The notes: a model not told the origin generated them from the letters alone. DNA of 64,000 nt from Magnetococcales bacterium (GCA_015232865.1 JADFYU010000004.1:81321-145320); one strand, 5' to 3'. Counted from the first letter of the stretch, positions 27,449 to 38,164 are shown. Translations and numbers: made by a program.

Positions 27449-27484
27449 CTGACCTCTTATCGATTGGTTTCGACAAGAGGTCAG
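27449..27484 (+). terminator. Hairpin between the porin and importer genes
   Basis: A 10-bp perfect stem CTGACCTCTT/AAGAGGTCAG with a 16-base loop, followed by TCTGGTTTTAATT. Probable intrinsic terminator of the porin transcript, or an attenuator before the importer operon. Confidence 0.6.
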
Positions 27485-27522
27485 TCTGGTTTTAATTCAC
27501 CTCTTGTTAGGATACGAAAACG

Positions 27523-28659
27523 ATGAAAAGTCCCATAAATAGCCTGCTTGCCGGTTTTGTGTTTCTTATTTCCTGTGCATCGGCTCAGGCTGACAACATC
27601 AAGATCGGAACCTTTTTGGCGGTAACCGGACCGGCCTCCTTTCTCGGAGATCCCGAGCTGAAAACGTTGCAGATGTATGTTGACAAGATCAATGCCCAAG
27701 GGGGAGTTAATGGACGTCAAATCACTTTGATCCATTACGACACCGGCGCAAACCCTAAAAATGCCGTCAGTTTTGCCAAACGCTTGATCAAAAAAGATCA
27801 GGTTGATCTGATCGTCGGAGGCTCCACCTCCGGCACCACCATGGCGGTAATCCCCACCATCGAGGAAGAACAAATTCCCTTCATCTCCATGGCTGGCTCC
27901 ATCAAAATTGTCGAACCGGTCAAAAAATGGGTTTTCAAAACCCCTCATACCGATAAAATGGCCGCCGAGAAAATTTTCATCGACATGAAAAAACGGGGAA
28001 TCACCAAAGTCGGCCTGATTTCCGGTTCCGGTGGTTTTGGCAAATCCGGTCGGGATCAAGTCTTGGATCTGGCTCCAAGTCACGGCATCGAAATTGTCGC
28101 CGACGAATCCTACGGCAACAAAGACACCGATATGACCGCCCAACTTTCAAAGGTTCGTGCGGCCAATCCGGACGCTATTCTCAATTTTGGCTTTGGCTCC
28201 GGCCCGGCCATCGTCACGAAAAACATTCAGCAGTTGGGCATCACCCTGCCCCTCTATCAATCCCATGGCGTCGCCTCCATGAAATATATTGAAATGGCTG
28301 GTCAAGCCGCTGAAAATGTCCGTCTGCCCGCAGCCTCTCTGTTGGTTGCCGACAAACTACCCGATTCGGATCCGCAAAAATCGGTTATTCAAGCGTACAA
28401 ATCCAGCTACGAGAGCCAATTTGGTCCGGTTTCCACCTTTGGTGGACACGCCTATGACGCTTTGTACATCGCGGTCGAAGCCATCAAGCGGGCAGGCTCT
28501 ACCGACAAGAATGCGGTTCGGGATGAAATTGAAAAAACCCAAAATTTTATCGGTGCCGGCGGTATCTTCAACATGAGCCAGGAGGATCATCTGGGTCTGA
28601 AGTTGGATGCCTTTAAAATGTTGGAAATTAAAAATGGTGATTGGTCCATCGTCGAATAA
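27523..28659 (+). CDS. livJ: Branched-chain/aromatic amino-acid ABC transporter, periplasmic binding protein
   Basis: A 378-residue periplasmic binding protein of the Leu/Ile/Val-binding family (Peripla_BP_6). The signal peptide ends at ASAQA, then the mature start DNIKIGTFLAVTGP, typical of the family, followed by INAQGGVNGRQI, VDLIVGGSTSGTTMAV and TFGGHAYDALYIAVEA. It is first in a five-gene operon with two permeases and two ATPases. With iorAB and paaK downstream, an aromatic amino acid or a related acid is a reasonable ligand guess, but nothing in the sequence fixes it. Confidence 0.92.
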   Translation: MKSPINSLLAGFVFLISCASAQADNIKIGTFLAVTGPASFLGDPELKTLQMYVDKINAQGGVNGRQITLIHYDTGANPKNAVSFAKRLIKKDQVDLIVGGSTSGTTMAVIPTIEEEQIPFISMAGSIKIVEPVKKWVFKTPHTDKMAAEKIFIDMKKRGITKVGLISGSGGFGKSGRDQVLDLAPSHGIEIVADESYGNKDTDMTAQLSKVRAANPDAILNFGFGSGPAIVTKNIQQLGITLPLYQSHGVASMKYIEMAGQAAENVRLPAASLLVADKLPDSDPQKSVIQAYKSSYESQFGPVSTFGGHAYDALYIAVEAIKRAGSTDKNAVRDEIEKTQNFIGAGGIFNMSQEDHLGLKLDAFKMLEIKNGDWSIVE

Positions 28660-28670
28660 GTGGAAAACAG

Positions 28671-29546
28671 ATGGGTGAAGTTCTTCTACAATCATTGATC
28701 ACCGGCATTACCATCGGTTCGGCCTATGCTTTGGTCGGGTTGGGGTTTGCCATCATCTTCAATGCGTCGGACGTGGTCAACTTTGCTCAAGGTGAATTTG
28801 TGATGATCGGAGCCATGAGTGCTGTCGCACTCTTGGCCTCCGGTTTTCCTTTTATCCTGGCGATCATTTTTTCCCTGCTCATTACCGTCGCCATTGGCAT
28901 GATACTGGAGAAATTCGCCATTGAGCCGGCCAAATCGGCTACGGTTGTCTCCACCATCATCATCACCATCGGTGCCTCCATTTTTCTTCGTGGAGCGGCT
29001 CTATTGATTTGGGGAAAAGATTTTCACACCCTACCCGCCTTTTCCGGCGATTTGCCCATTCACATCGGCAGTGCCACCATAACCCCGCAAAGCTTATGGG
29101 TGATGGCCATCACGGCTGTTTTGGTTTTTTTGGTTCGGCTGTTTTTCAACAAAACAGTTACCGGCAAAGCGATTCTGGCCTGTTCCGCCAACCCCACGGC
29201 GGCCGCCTTGATCGGCATTCCGGTCCGACGCATGATGCTTTTTTCCTACGGTCTTTCCGCATTGTTGGGCGGCAGTGCCGGGGTGTTGATCGCGCCGGTG
29301 GCATTCACCTCTTACGATGCGGGAATGATGTTGGGGTTGAAGGGGTTTGCCGCTGCCATCCTAGGTGGATTGGGCAACCCCATGGGAGCGGTGGCCGGCG
29401 GCGTAATCTTGGGGGTTTTGGAATCGTTGGGTGCCGGTTTGATCAGCTCCGGCTACAAAGACGCCATTGCCTTTGTTCTGCTGCTTTTGGTCTTATTCTT
29501 AAAACCACACGGACTGTTCGGACGCTCCGGGGGAAGTCGGGTATGA
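28671..29546 (+). CDS. livH: Branched-chain-type amino-acid ABC permease LivH
   Basis: A 291-residue inner-membrane permease with about eight hydrophobic segments. It carries the family hallmark GSAYALVGLGFAIIF near the N-terminus, NFAQGEFVMIGA, and the cytoplasmic coupling loop LKGFAAAILGGLGNPMGAVAGG. The ATG at 28671 lies 11 bases after the livJ stop; an in-frame ATG at 28641 would overlap livJ and is less likely. The stop overlaps the livM start. Confidence 0.93.
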   Translation: MGEVLLQSLITGITIGSAYALVGLGFAIIFNASDVVNFAQGEFVMIGAMSAVALLASGFPFILAIIFSLLITVAIGMILEKFAIEPAKSATVVSTIIITIGASIFLRGAALLIWGKDFHTLPAFSGDLPIHIGSATITPQSLWVMAITAVLVFLVRLFFNKTVTGKAILACSANPTAAALIGIPVRRMMLFSYGLSALLGGSAGVLIAPVAFTSYDAGMMLGLKGFAAAILGGLGNPMGAVAGGVILGVLESLGAGLISSGYKDAIAFVLLLLVLFLKPHGLFGRSGGSRV

Positions 29547-30514
29547 AACAAGATGCGGGATTTTTACTTTTGGCCACCTTGGTGGTTCTGGCTCCGATTT
29601 TGTTTCCGGGCAACTATTATGTGACCGTGGTTGGCGTGACCATCGCACTCAACGCCTTGATCGTCGTCGGACTCAACCTGCTCATGGGCTATACCGGACA
29701 GATCTCTCTGGGCCATGCGGCTTTTTTTGGCATCGGTGCCTATAGTTCCGGCCTGTTGACCACACAATTGGACTGGACTCCCTGGCCGGCCCTCCTCATG
29801 GGTTTGATCTGTACCTGGATTATAGCACAACTCATCTCCCGCCCTATTCTACGCCTGAAAGGCCACTATCTGGCCATGGCCACCCTGGGCTTTGGCATTA
29901 TCATCAATATTATCATGGTTCAGGCCAGCGACATTACCGGCGGCCCCGACGGCCTCGCCGACATTCCGTCCCTCGCTCTGTTCGGTTGGCAGGTCGATAG
30001 TGACTTGAATTGGTATATTGTCGCCAACGGCGCCCTCCTGATCGGGATCTGGCTCTCTTTAAATCTGATGAACTCTCGAATCGGCCTGGCTTTACGGGCG
30101 GTTCACGGTTCCGAAGTGGGCGCCCAGATGATGGGCGTGGATATTCAGCGAATCAAGGTGCGGGTATTCGTTCTCTCCGCTCTTTTTGCCTCCGTGGCCG
30201 GTAGCCTCTTTGCCCATCAACAGAGTTTTATCAGTCCCGGCTCATTTAGTTTCCACTTTTCCATCGAATTGGTGGTGATGGTGGTTCTGGGCGGAATGGC
30301 CTCCACCTATGGTGCTGTTTTTGGCGCCGTGGTCCTGACTTTGCTGCCGGAGACCCTGGTGGTCTTCGAGGAGTATGAGGTGTTGATATTGGGGGCCATC
30401 ATGATGGGAATCATGATTTTTCTTCCTCAAGGTCTCTGGGTCGGGCTGAGCCAACAGTTCAGACAACGTTTTTTTCGTAAACCGCGGTCAAACAGCACAC
30501 CGGTAGCCTCCTGA
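29543..30514 (+). CDS. livM: Branched-chain-type amino-acid ABC permease LivM
   Basis: A 323-residue inner-membrane permease, partner of LivH. Motifs: GLNLLMGYTGQISLGHAAFFGIGAY, then the coupling loop VVMVVLGGMASTYGAVFGAVV. The start ATG overlaps the livH TGA by four bases (ATGA); a longer frame opening at 29009 is only read-through of the livH coding region in another frame. The stop is one base before livG. Confidence 0.93.
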   Translation: MKQDAGFLLLATLVVLAPILFPGNYYVTVVGVTIALNALIVVGLNLLMGYTGQISLGHAAFFGIGAYSSGLLTTQLDWTPWPALLMGLICTWIIAQLISRPILRLKGHYLAMATLGFGIIINIIMVQASDITGGPDGLADIPSLALFGWQVDSDLNWYIVANGALLIGIWLSLNLMNSRIGLALRAVHGSEVGAQMMGVDIQRIKVRVFVLSALFASVAGSLFAHQQSFISPGSFSFHFSIELVVMVVLGGMASTYGAVFGAVVLTLLPETLVVFEEYEVLILGAIMMGIMIFLPQGLWVGLSQQFRQRFFRKPRSNSTPVAS

Positions 30515-30515
30515 T

Positions 30516-31284
30516 ATGACAACCTTCCTGGAAACCGTAAACCTGACTAAAACATTCGGCGGGGTGGCGGCCATTTTCAATCTGAGTTTTGCCACCGGAG
30601 CCGGATCGGTTTTTTCGATCATCGGTCCCAACGGGGCCGGAAAAACCACGCTGTTCAACCTGCTCTCCGGGATCTATCAACCCACCTCCGGTGCCATTCG
30701 GTTTCAAGGCCAATCCCTGATTGGACTCACCCCGCATCAGATCGCCAATCTGGGTATTTCCCGTACTTTTCAAACCCCACAGATTTTTTTCAACATGTCG
30801 GTTTTGGAAAACACCCTGGTCGGTTGCCACCGGCATGGAACCACGGGTTTTTTGTCCGCCGCTCTCCGATTGCCCCACGCCGTCAAGGAGTCACGGTTGA
30901 TGGAAGAGCAGGCCCGCGACGCTTTGCATTTTTGTGGACTCCAGGAGTGGATCGACCGGGAAGCGGATTCCCTCCCCTATGGCGCGCTCAAGCGGTTGGA
31001 AGTTTCTCGCGCTCTGACCACCCGGCCAACATTATTGCTGATGGATGAACCAGCGGCCGGATTGAACGACTCGGAAACCAAGGAGATGGGGGCCTTGATT
31101 CAAAAAATATGTGCAACGGGCGTATCGGTGATGCTGGTGGAGCATAACATGGATCTGGTAATGGAGATTTCCGACAATCTACTGGTTCTGAACCATGGCG
31201 AGTATCTGGCTCAGGGAACCCCCGCACAGATACAAGAAAACCCCAAGGTTATCAAGGCTTATCTGGGCAGCGGGGAGGAGGACG

Positions 31285-31301
<17 letters not shown>
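30516..31301 (+). CDS. livG: Branched-chain-type amino-acid ABC ATPase LivG
   Basis: A 261-residue ABC ATPase. Walker A GPNGAGKTTLFN, signature region LPYGALKRLEVSRAL (a LivG-type variant of LSGGQ), Walker B LLLMDEPAAGLN, switch His in VEHNMDLV. It starts one base after livM and overlaps the livF start by 17 bases. Confidence 0.94.
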
Positions 31302-32013
<712 letters not shown>

Positions 32014-32052
32014 TTCCAGATCAGACGGTTCTTTAAGAATACCTTTTTTTAT

Positions 32053-32215
32053 CCTAGATACGGCAGTTGGAAGTGCGTAAGCGGTGCAACATATTGGTTT
32101 ATCTGGTGAACTGGAAAAAATCGAAGTCACCTTGTTGGTGATGAGACTTTTTTCCAGTTTGCAAGGTGAATCAAGAGGTTGTGCCGATTGCGTGCTTACA
32201 ACTGCCGTATCTAGG
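32053..32215. repeat. Miniature inverted-repeat element, best-preserved long copy
   Basis: 163 bp with perfect 17-bp ends CCTAGATACGGCAGTTG (32053-32069 and 32199-32215). Inside is a second imperfect palindrome centred on TCACCTTGTTGGTGA with arms GAACTGGAAAAAA and TTTTTTCCAGTTT, so a transcript would fold into one long hairpin. No coding capacity. It occupies half of the 331-base gap between livF and the CBS-ACT gene and could end livF transcription. The rest of the gap (32216-32344) shows no other feature. Confidence 0.85.
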
Positions 32216-32344
32216 TTTATCCGGTCGGCGCCGGCTGTTGCCGAGTTGAATTCAGGCTTTGGAATTTTCCTATATTCAACGGCGGCTGGTTGATAAAATA
32301 ATTGATACTGCTCATAAAGACGGCTTGGAGAATGGAGAGGTCGG

Positions 32345-32992
32345 ATGTTTGTCAATCGAATCATGGTTCAACAGGTCGTTACGATCAGCAGCGACACCCC
32401 TCTACCGATGATGACCCAGTTGATGCAAGAGCATGACATCAACCATCTTCCCGTTGTCCATCAGGGCAAGCTGGTGGGATTGGTCTGTGAGGATGAGATC
32501 AAATTGGCCACACCGTCATCGGTCTCAACCCTGTCGATCAACGAAGCCAACTATCTGCTCAGCCAGGTTACGGCCAAAAAGATCATGCAGCGTCAGGTCA
32601 TCACCTGTCAGCCCGACACCCTCATCGAAGAGGCGGCCCTCTCTCTGCGCCAAAACCAGATCACCTGTCTGCCGGTATTGGATGAAGATCGGTTGGTGGG
32701 AATCGTCACCACCGGCGACCTGCTGGATTTTTTTCTCGACATTACCGGCTGTACCTCCGAAGGAACCTCTCGTCTGGCCCTACACCTACCGGACGAGACC
32801 GGTCAGTTGACCGCTTTGACCGATCGTATCAACGCTCTGGGCGGCTATATCGCCACCATCATCTCGCCCATTCATCCCGACGAAACCGGTTTACGGATCG
32901 TCATCGTTCGCTATCGGGCCGATAATCCTCAAAATCTGTCTGAAGCATTGACTCAGGATGGCTACGATCTGATCTCCACCCATCACTATTAA
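32345..32992 (+). CDS. Tandem CBS domains plus ACT domain protein (AcuB-like)
   Basis: A 215-residue soluble protein. CBS1 (about 1-60: MVQQVVTISSDTP, HLPVVHQGKLVGLV) and CBS2 (about 78-135: ITCLPVLDEDRLVGIVTTGDLLDFF) bind adenine nucleotides in known cases. The last 70 residues form an ACT-like fold (LPDETGQLTALTDRINALGGYI), usually an amino-acid sensor. AcuB of Bacillus has the same order. The start has GAGAGG upstream. It opens the run of rightward genes leading to paaK/iorAB, so it may sense energy or amino-acid state for that pathway; this is inference. Confidence 0.85.
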   Translation: MFVNRIMVQQVVTISSDTPLPMMTQLMQEHDINHLPVVHQGKLVGLVCEDEIKLATPSSVSTLSINEANYLLSQVTAKKIMQRQVITCQPDTLIEEAALSLRQNQITCLPVLDEDRLVGIVTTGDLLDFFLDITGCTSEGTSRLALHLPDETGQLTALTDRINALGGYIATIISPIHPDETGLRIVIVRYRADNPQNLSEALTQDGYDLISTHHY

Positions 32993-33013
32993 ACTCGTGA
33001 ATCGGTCAAACTG

Positions 33014-33484
33014 ATGAATATCCCCGGCAACAAAACCCTTGAATCGACTCCCGAGGCGATGAAAATTGGCAAATGGATGGAGAACGGTGGTTTTGCCCGC
33101 CTGCTGGGTTTGCGGGTCGAAGCGGCCCGGCCCGGTTGGTGCCGAATCTCCATGGAGGTAAACGAGCAGCATCTGAATTCGGTTCGGATCACCCATGGCG
33201 GTGCCACCTTCTCCCTGGCTGATTTTGCCTTCGGACTGGCCAGCAATGCTGAAGGTGTGACGGCTTTGGGCCTCTCCACTTCCATGAGTTATCCGGCTCC
33301 CAGTCAAGCCGGGGACCGACTGATTGCAGAAGCCTGGGAAGAGGCGCGGAGCAAAAAAACCGGCAACTACCGGGTCGAAGTGCGGCGGGAGTCAGACAAT
33401 AGTCTGGTTGGACTGTTTTCCGGGACGGTTTATATCCGAGGCGATTCAATCTCCCAATGGATGGAAGATCAAAACCAGGGCTAG
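33014..33484 (+). CDS. PaaI-family hotdog-fold acyl-CoA thioesterase
   Basis: A 156-residue hotdog protein. The PaaI signature VRITHGGATFSLADFAFGLASN supplies the conserved HGG and the catalytic Asp. Expected to hydrolyse aryl- or acyl-CoA thioesters. It lies 21 bases after the CBS-ACT gene and about 110 bases before paaK, consistent with editing or release of phenylacetyl-CoA-type intermediates. The Shine-Dalgarno sequence is weak. Confidence 0.88.
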   Translation: MNIPGNKTLESTPEAMKIGKWMENGGFARLLGLRVEAARPGWCRISMEVNEQHLNSVRITHGGATFSLADFAFGLASNAEGVTALGLSTSMSYPAPSQAGDRLIAEAWEEARSKKTGNYRVEVRRESDNSLVGLFSGTVYIRGDSISQWMEDQNQG

Positions 33485-33493
33485 ACGTATAAA

Positions 33494-33510
33494 CCTAGAT
33501 CCGGCAGATG
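33494..33510 (+). repeat. Solo end of the miniature element family
   Basis: CCTAGATCCGGCAGATG matches the family end with two changes. I see no matching right end before paaK. Confidence 0.5.
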
Positions 33511-33593
33511 AACGTATACACATCGCCCAAACTATTGATTGACAGGGCGAATTTAGGATGAAGAGAAACACTTATCAATAAAAAGGGATGACC

Positions 33594-34895
33594 ATGTTTG
33601 AACCCGATAAAGAGACGCTACCCCGAGAAGAGTTGGAACAGTTGCAACTCAAACGACTTCAGGCCACCGTTGAGCGCTGTTACGCCACAGTCAAGCACTA
33701 TCGAAAGAGCATGGATGAGTTGGGCGTCAAACCGCAACACATCAAAGCCCTCGCGGATGTGCGTCATCTCCCTTTTACCAAAAAAGAGCATTTGCGACAA
33801 AACTACCCGTTTTCCCTGTTCTCAACCCCCATGAGTCAGGTGGTTCGGATTCATGCCTCATCGGGAACGACGGGTAAACCGACGGTGGTTGGATACTCCC
33901 GCCGCGACATTAAAACCTGGGCCAAATTAATGGCCCGTTCCCTGGCCGCTTCCGGCTTGCGTCCGGGTGATCGAATCCAGAACGCCTATGGCTATGGTCT
34001 GTTTACCGGCGGCCTGGGCTTTCATTACGGAGCCGAGGAGTTGGGGCTGCTGGTGGTGCCCATCTCCGGCGGTCAAAGCCGTAAACAGATCATGTTGCTG
34101 CAAGATTTTGGAGCAGACGCTCTGGCCTGCACCCCCTCCTACGCTCTCAATCTGGTGGAAGCGGCCGAAGAGATGGGGGTGGATCTGAAAAGTCTGCCGT
34201 TGCGGGTTGGTATTTTTGGTGCAGAACCCTGGACCAACGAAATGCGCTTTGAGATTGAATCAAAAATGGGCATCGACGCGGTGGATGTCTACGGACTCTC
34301 CGAACTCATCGGACCGGGGGTCTCCAACGAGTGTGTCGAGGCCAAAGATGGTTTACACGTCTGGGAAGACCATTTTTTGGTTGAGTGTGTTGACTCGGCG
34401 ACCGGCTCTCCCCTTCCTCCCGGAGAAGAGGGGGAATTGGTCTTCACCTCCCTGACCAAAGAGACCTTTCCCATTTTGCGTTATGCCACACGGGATATCT
34501 CACGCCTCAACTATGCCCCATGTAAATGCGGTCGCACCCACGTTCGCATGCGCAAACCGGCTGGCCGCACCGATGACATGCTGATTATCCGGGGGGTGAA
34601 TGTTTTTCCCTCTCAGGTGGAAGAGGTGTTGATGAAAACGGAGACCCTTGGCCCTTTTTATCAAATCGAAGTTTTTCGAGAAGGCAGCATGGATCAGGTT
34701 TTGATCAACGTCGAGGCCAGCCAACCCCTCTATGAGCAAGGGGAGTCCTCCATCGCCCGCGTGGCTGAAAAAGTAAAACGTGACATCAAGGAGTTCATCG
34801 GCATCACCTCTCAGGTGGTCGTCAAAAAACTCGGGGAGGTTCCCCGCTCCCAAGGCAAAGCGGTTCGGGTGATCGACCATCGTAAAAAAAGCTGA
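33594..34895 (+). CDS. paaK: Phenylacetate--CoA ligase
   Basis: A 433-residue adenylate-forming ligase that activates phenylacetate (and often other aryl acetates) to the CoA thioester with ATP. The P-loop motif is [14 protein letters not shown] (about 90-103), followed by the aromatic-pocket region [17 protein letters not shown], then [18 protein letters not shown] and the C-terminal [20 protein letters not shown] hinge. Length is normal for PaaK. The ATG at 33594 is chosen over the ATG six bases upstream because AAGGG is then six bases away. Next to iorAB, its substrate may be arylacetates formed from aromatic 2-oxo acids. Confidence 0.95.
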   Translation: MFEPDKETLPREELEQLQLKRLQATVERCYATVKHYRKSMDELGVKPQHIKALADVRHLPFTKKEHLRQNYPFSLFSTPMSQVVRIHASSGTTGKPTVVGYSRRDIKTWAKLMARSLAASGLRPGDRIQNAYGYGLFTGGLGFHYGAEELGLLVVPISGGQSRKQIMLLQDFGADALACTPSYALNLVEAAEEMGVDLKSLPLRVGIFGAEPWTNEMRFEIESKMGIDAVDVYGLSELIGPGVSNECVEAKDGLHVWEDHFLVECVDSATGSPLPPGEEGELVFTSLTKETFPILRYATRDISRLNYAPCKCGRTHVRMRKPAGRTDDMLIIRGVNVFPSQVEEVLMKTETLGPFYQIEVFREGSMDQVLINVEASQPLYEQGESSIARVAEKVKRDIKEFIGITSQVVVKKLGEVPRSQGKAVRVIDHRKKS

Positions 34896-35011
34896 AAACG
34901 GGAAGATCATCCAGAAGCTGTGCGACGATTTTTTCACACCGACCCAGGCTTCTTCCATTCGATATTTTTCGAAAGGGATTGCCGGAAATTTTATAAAATC
35001 AAGGAAGTGAT

Positions 35012-36895
35012 ATGTTGGAAAATAGATTGGTTCAAGCCCCTGCCGGCAGCCGCCTGTTACTCTCTGGAAACGAGGCAACGGCTCGGGCGGTCTGGGAAGC
35101 CGGAGCCAGAGTTGCCGCCGCCTATCCCGGCACTCCCTCGACGGAAATCCTGGAAAACCTGGCACCGTTCCAAGGCATCTACACCGAATGGTCAGTCAAC
35201 GAAAAGGTCTCCTTGGAAGTGGCCATCGGTGCCTCTCTGGCCGGTTCCCGCAGTTTTTGCGCCATGAAACATGTGGGAATGAACGTCGCCTCCGACGCCT
35301 TGATGACCCAGACCCTGGCCGGCGTGGTCGGCGGATTGGTTATCGCCATTGCCGATGACGTCGGCTTCTCCTCCTCACAAAATGAACAGGACTCCCGATA
35401 CTGGGGCCGCTTTGCCCACCTGCCAATTCTGGAACCAGCCGACTCTCAAGAGACCTACGAGATGATCAAATTTTCCTTTGATCTCTCCGAGGCCCAGAAC
35501 ACCCCGGTGATCGTCCGAATGACCACCCGGATCTGCCATGTCAAAGCCTTGGTGACGGTGGGCCAATTGAGTGTACATCCCGCAGCCGGTTTCCAAAAAG
35601 ATCCCAACCGTTGGGTCATGGTGCCGGGAACCGCCAAACGGCGTCTGCCCATCATGCTGGAACGAGACGGAAAACTGCGACAAGCCAGTGAGATCAGCCC
35701 CTTTAACCGACTGGAAGCGGGGGATGATCGGCGGATCGGTTTTGTCACCTCCGGTCCCGCCTATATGCATGTTCGGGAGAGTTATCCGAACATGCCGATC
35801 CTGAAGTTGGGCTATAGCCATCCTCTGCCGATGAACCTGATCCGCAAGCTGGCCGAAACCGTGGAACGGATCGTTGTCGTCGAAGAGACGGAACCCTTGG
35901 TTGAACTGGAACTGAACGCGGCAAAACTGCCGATTCCCATTCACGGCAAGGATATCCTTCCGGCTACCGACGAACTTTCTCCAGCGGTGATTGTTCCCGC
36001 CATCAACGGGCTGTTGGGCGACGCCATCCCAACACTGGCTGGTAGCCGGCATCAAACAACGATTCCTCTTTTTCCCCGGCCACCAACCATGTGTAGCGCC
36101 TGTCCACATCTGGGCGTGTTCTACACCTTGTCTCGGGTGCGCAACATTCACATCTCCGGTGATATCGGCTGTTACACCTTGGGGGCCGGTCAACCGTGGG
36201 AAGCGTTGGATACCACCATATCCATGGGAGCCTCCATGGGCATTGCCCTGGGCATGGACAAGGGCCGAGGGGCGACCGATGGCAATAAACAGATCGTTGC
36301 CGTCATCGGCGATTCCACCTTCTTGCACATGGGAATGCAGGGTTTGTTGGACATCACCTATAACCGGGGTAACGTGACCATCTTGTTGCTGGACAATCGG
36401 GCGGTGGGCATGACCGGTGGCCAGGAGAATCCCGGCAGTGGTCGGGATTTGCAGGGGGCGGAGACCCGACGGGTTGATTTCGTCAAACTGGTGGAAGCGT
36501 TGGGTGTTCAACCGGAGCGGATTCATCAGATCGACCCCTATCAACTTCCCGATCTGTTCAAGATTATTCGCCAAGAGGTGAAAATACCCGAACCGTCGGT
36601 AATCATTACCGATCAGCCTTGTGTTTTAATTGACCATTATGAAGCCCGTCCCTCCTATACCGTGGTTGACGACAACTGTACCGGCTGCGGAAATTGTCTG
36701 GATGTCGGCTGCCCGGCCATTCTCGTAACCCGTCGGGACAAAGAGATCAAGGCCAACGGTAAAGAGGTGGATCTCTCCTTTGTCCGCATTGAGTCCGCTG
36801 CCTGCACCGGTTGCGATCTCTGTCCGAAAACCTGCGCGCCCAACGCCATCATTCCCCTGCCTCAACTCAACAAAGGATGTTCGAATCATGGATGA
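35012..36895 (+). CDS. iorA: Indolepyruvate ferredoxin oxidoreductase alpha subunit
   Basis: A 627-residue thiamine-diphosphate and iron-sulfur subunit. It oxidatively decarboxylates aryl pyruvates (indolepyruvate, phenylpyruvate) to aryl-acetyl-CoA with ferredoxin. The N-terminal pyrimidine-binding region has AAYPGTPSTEI and MKHVGMNVASD; the C-terminal half has SACPHLGVFY, GDIGCYTLG, the ThDP motif GDSTFLHMGMQGLLDITYN and two 4Fe-4S sites (CTGCGNCLDVGC and CTGCDLCPKTC). AAGGA upstream of the ATG. Overlaps iorB by eight bases. Confidence 0.96.
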   Translation: MLENRLVQAPAGSRLLLSGNEATARAVWEAGARVAAAYPGTPSTEILENLAPFQGIYTEWSVNEKVSLEVAIGASLAGSRSFCAMKHVGMNVASDALMTQTLAGVVGGLVIAIADDVGFSSSQNEQDSRYWGRFAHLPILEPADSQETYEMIKFSFDLSEAQNTPVIVRMTTRICHVKALVTVGQLSVHPAAGFQKDPNRWVMVPGTAKRRLPIMLERDGKLRQASEISPFNRLEAGDDRRIGFVTSGPAYMHVRESYPNMPILKLGYSHPLPMNLIRKLAETVERIVVVEETEPLVELELNAAKLPIPIHGKDILPATDELSPAVIVPAINGLLGDAIPTLAGSRHQTTIPLFPRPPTMCSACPHLGVFYTLSRVRNIHISGDIGCYTLGAGQPWEALDTTISMGASMGIALGMDKGRGATDGNKQIVAVIGDSTFLHMGMQGLLDITYNRGNVTILLLDNRAVGMTGGQENPGSGRDLQGAETRRVDFVKLVEALGVQPERIHQIDPYQLPDLFKIIRQEVKIPEPSVIITDQPCVLIDHYEARPSYTVVDDNCTGCGNCLDVGCPAILVTRRDKEIKANGKEVDLSFVRIESAACTGCDLCPKTCAPNAIIPLPQLNKGCSNHG

Positions 36896-37502
36896 TACCA
36901 TTACCAATTTATTGGTGGTCGGAATCGGCGGGTTGGGCGTCATGACCGCCGCTGAAATATTGGCCGAGGCTGCCATCAGTCTCGGTTATGATGTCAAAAA
37001 AACCGAAGTGGCCGGCATGGCCCAACGGGGTGGAGTGGTCTCCTCTCATGTTCGTTTCGGAAAAAAAGTCCTCTCCCCTGTCATTACCAAAGGAACCGCC
37101 GATTTTCTCATTGGCTTCGAAGCGGCGGAATCCCTTCGTTGGACTCCATATCTTCGGCCCGGCGGTCTGGCTCTGGTCAACGACATGAAGGTGGTGCCGC
37201 CCGTGGTCTCGGTCGGTCTCTACGACTACCCGGACAACCCGGTGGAGGAGATTCGCCAAATGGGCGTCAATGTCACGGCCTTTGATGCCGGGGCGGTGGC
37301 TCAGGAGTTAGGCAACGCCAAGCTGGTCAATACCGTCATGTTGGGAGCGGTTGCCGATCAACTGCCCTTTTCTGCCGACGCTCTGAAAAGCTGCATACTC
37401 GATCGCTTCCGAACCAGGAAACCCAAACTGGTGACCCTGAACGATACCGCTTTCGAAACAGGCCGCCGCATTGCAGCCGAAAACCGGGGGAGCGAACAAT
37501 GA
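36888..37502 (+). CDS. iorB: Indolepyruvate ferredoxin oxidoreductase beta subunit
   Basis: A 204-residue gamma-type subunit of the 2-oxoacid:ferredoxin oxidoreductase family. VVGIGGLGVMTAAEIL near the N-terminus and VAGMAQRGGVVSSHVRFG are the signatures of the subunit that carries the CoA site. The ATG at 36888 overlaps the iorA stop; AAAGGA lies ten bases upstream. Its stop overlaps the next gene by four bases. Confidence 0.95.
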   Translation: MDDTITNLLVVGIGGLGVMTAAEILAEAAISLGYDVKKTEVAGMAQRGGVVSSHVRFGKKVLSPVITKGTADFLIGFEAAESLRWTPYLRPGGLALVNDMKVVPPVVSVGLYDYPDNPVEEIRQMGVNVTAFDAGAVAQELGNAKLVNTVMLGAVADQLPFSADALKSCILDRFRTRKPKLVTLNDTAFETGRRIAAENRGSEQ

Positions 37503-38164
37503 ATCGCATTCCAGAACCGGAACTCATGGAAGAGGCGGACCAGGCCCTGGCTTACGCTCAGGCCGATTTCAGCATCCCCCACAACCATTTTGTGTCGCTG
37601 TTTGCCGGTTATTTTCCGACGCGGCGCTTAAACCGTGTTTTGGATTTGGGCTGTGGGACGGGGGATGTGCTGTTGCGTTTTGCCCGAGCCTTTCCAGAGC
37701 CGGAGATTCACGGCCTGGACGGCTCATCAACCATGCTCGAACAGGCTCGGATGGCCTTGGCTCAATCGCCGGACCTAGCGGACCGGGTGCGTTTGATCCA
37801 TCAACTGTTACCAGGAAAAGGGCTGCCCTACCGGCGCTATGACACCCTGATTTCCAACAGTTTGCTGCACCATCTCCATGATCCACAATTGCTGTGGGAC
37901 GCGGTTTTGCAGCATACCCAACCCGGCAGCGCCCTTTTCATCATGGATTTGATGCGGCCCAACAATCCGCAGGAGGCCCGAGAGTTGGTCGAAACCTATT
38001 CAGGAGATGAACCGGCCATACTGAAAACAGATTTTTTCAACTCCCTCTGTGCCGCCTTTACCCTGGAAGAGATCGAAAAACAACTACAAAAAGCCGGTTT
38101 GACCGGACTCTGCGTTCAGTCGGTCAGCGATCGTCATTTGACCGTTCATGGGGTGCGAGACTGA
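37499..38164 (+). CDS. Class I SAM-dependent methyltransferase
   Basis: A 221-residue Rossmann methyltransferase. SAM-binding motif I VLDLGCGTGDVLLRFA (about 47-62), acidic loop HGLDGSS, and motif DTLISNSLLHHL. Translationally coupled to iorB (ATGA overlap), so it is part of the ior operon, which is unusual. The substrate cannot be told from sequence; a small-molecule acid or a tRNA/quinone-type substrate are both possible. Confidence 0.85.
   Translation: MNRIPEPELMEEADQALAYAQADFSIPHNHFVSLFAGYFPTRRLNRVLDLGCGTGDVLLRFARAFPEPEIHGLDGSSTMLEQARMALAQSPDLADRVRLIHQLLPGKGLPYRRYDTLISNSLLHHLHDPQLLWDAVLQHTQPGSALFIMDLMRPNNPQEARELVETYSGDEPAILKTDFFNSLCAAFTLEEIEKQLQKAGLTGLCVQSVSDRHLTVHGVRD

Noticed and set aside
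29009..29542. A possible extended N-terminus of LivM
   Set aside because: This part overlaps livH in another frame, is not hydrophobic, and the ATGA overlap at 29543 gives the normal LivM start.
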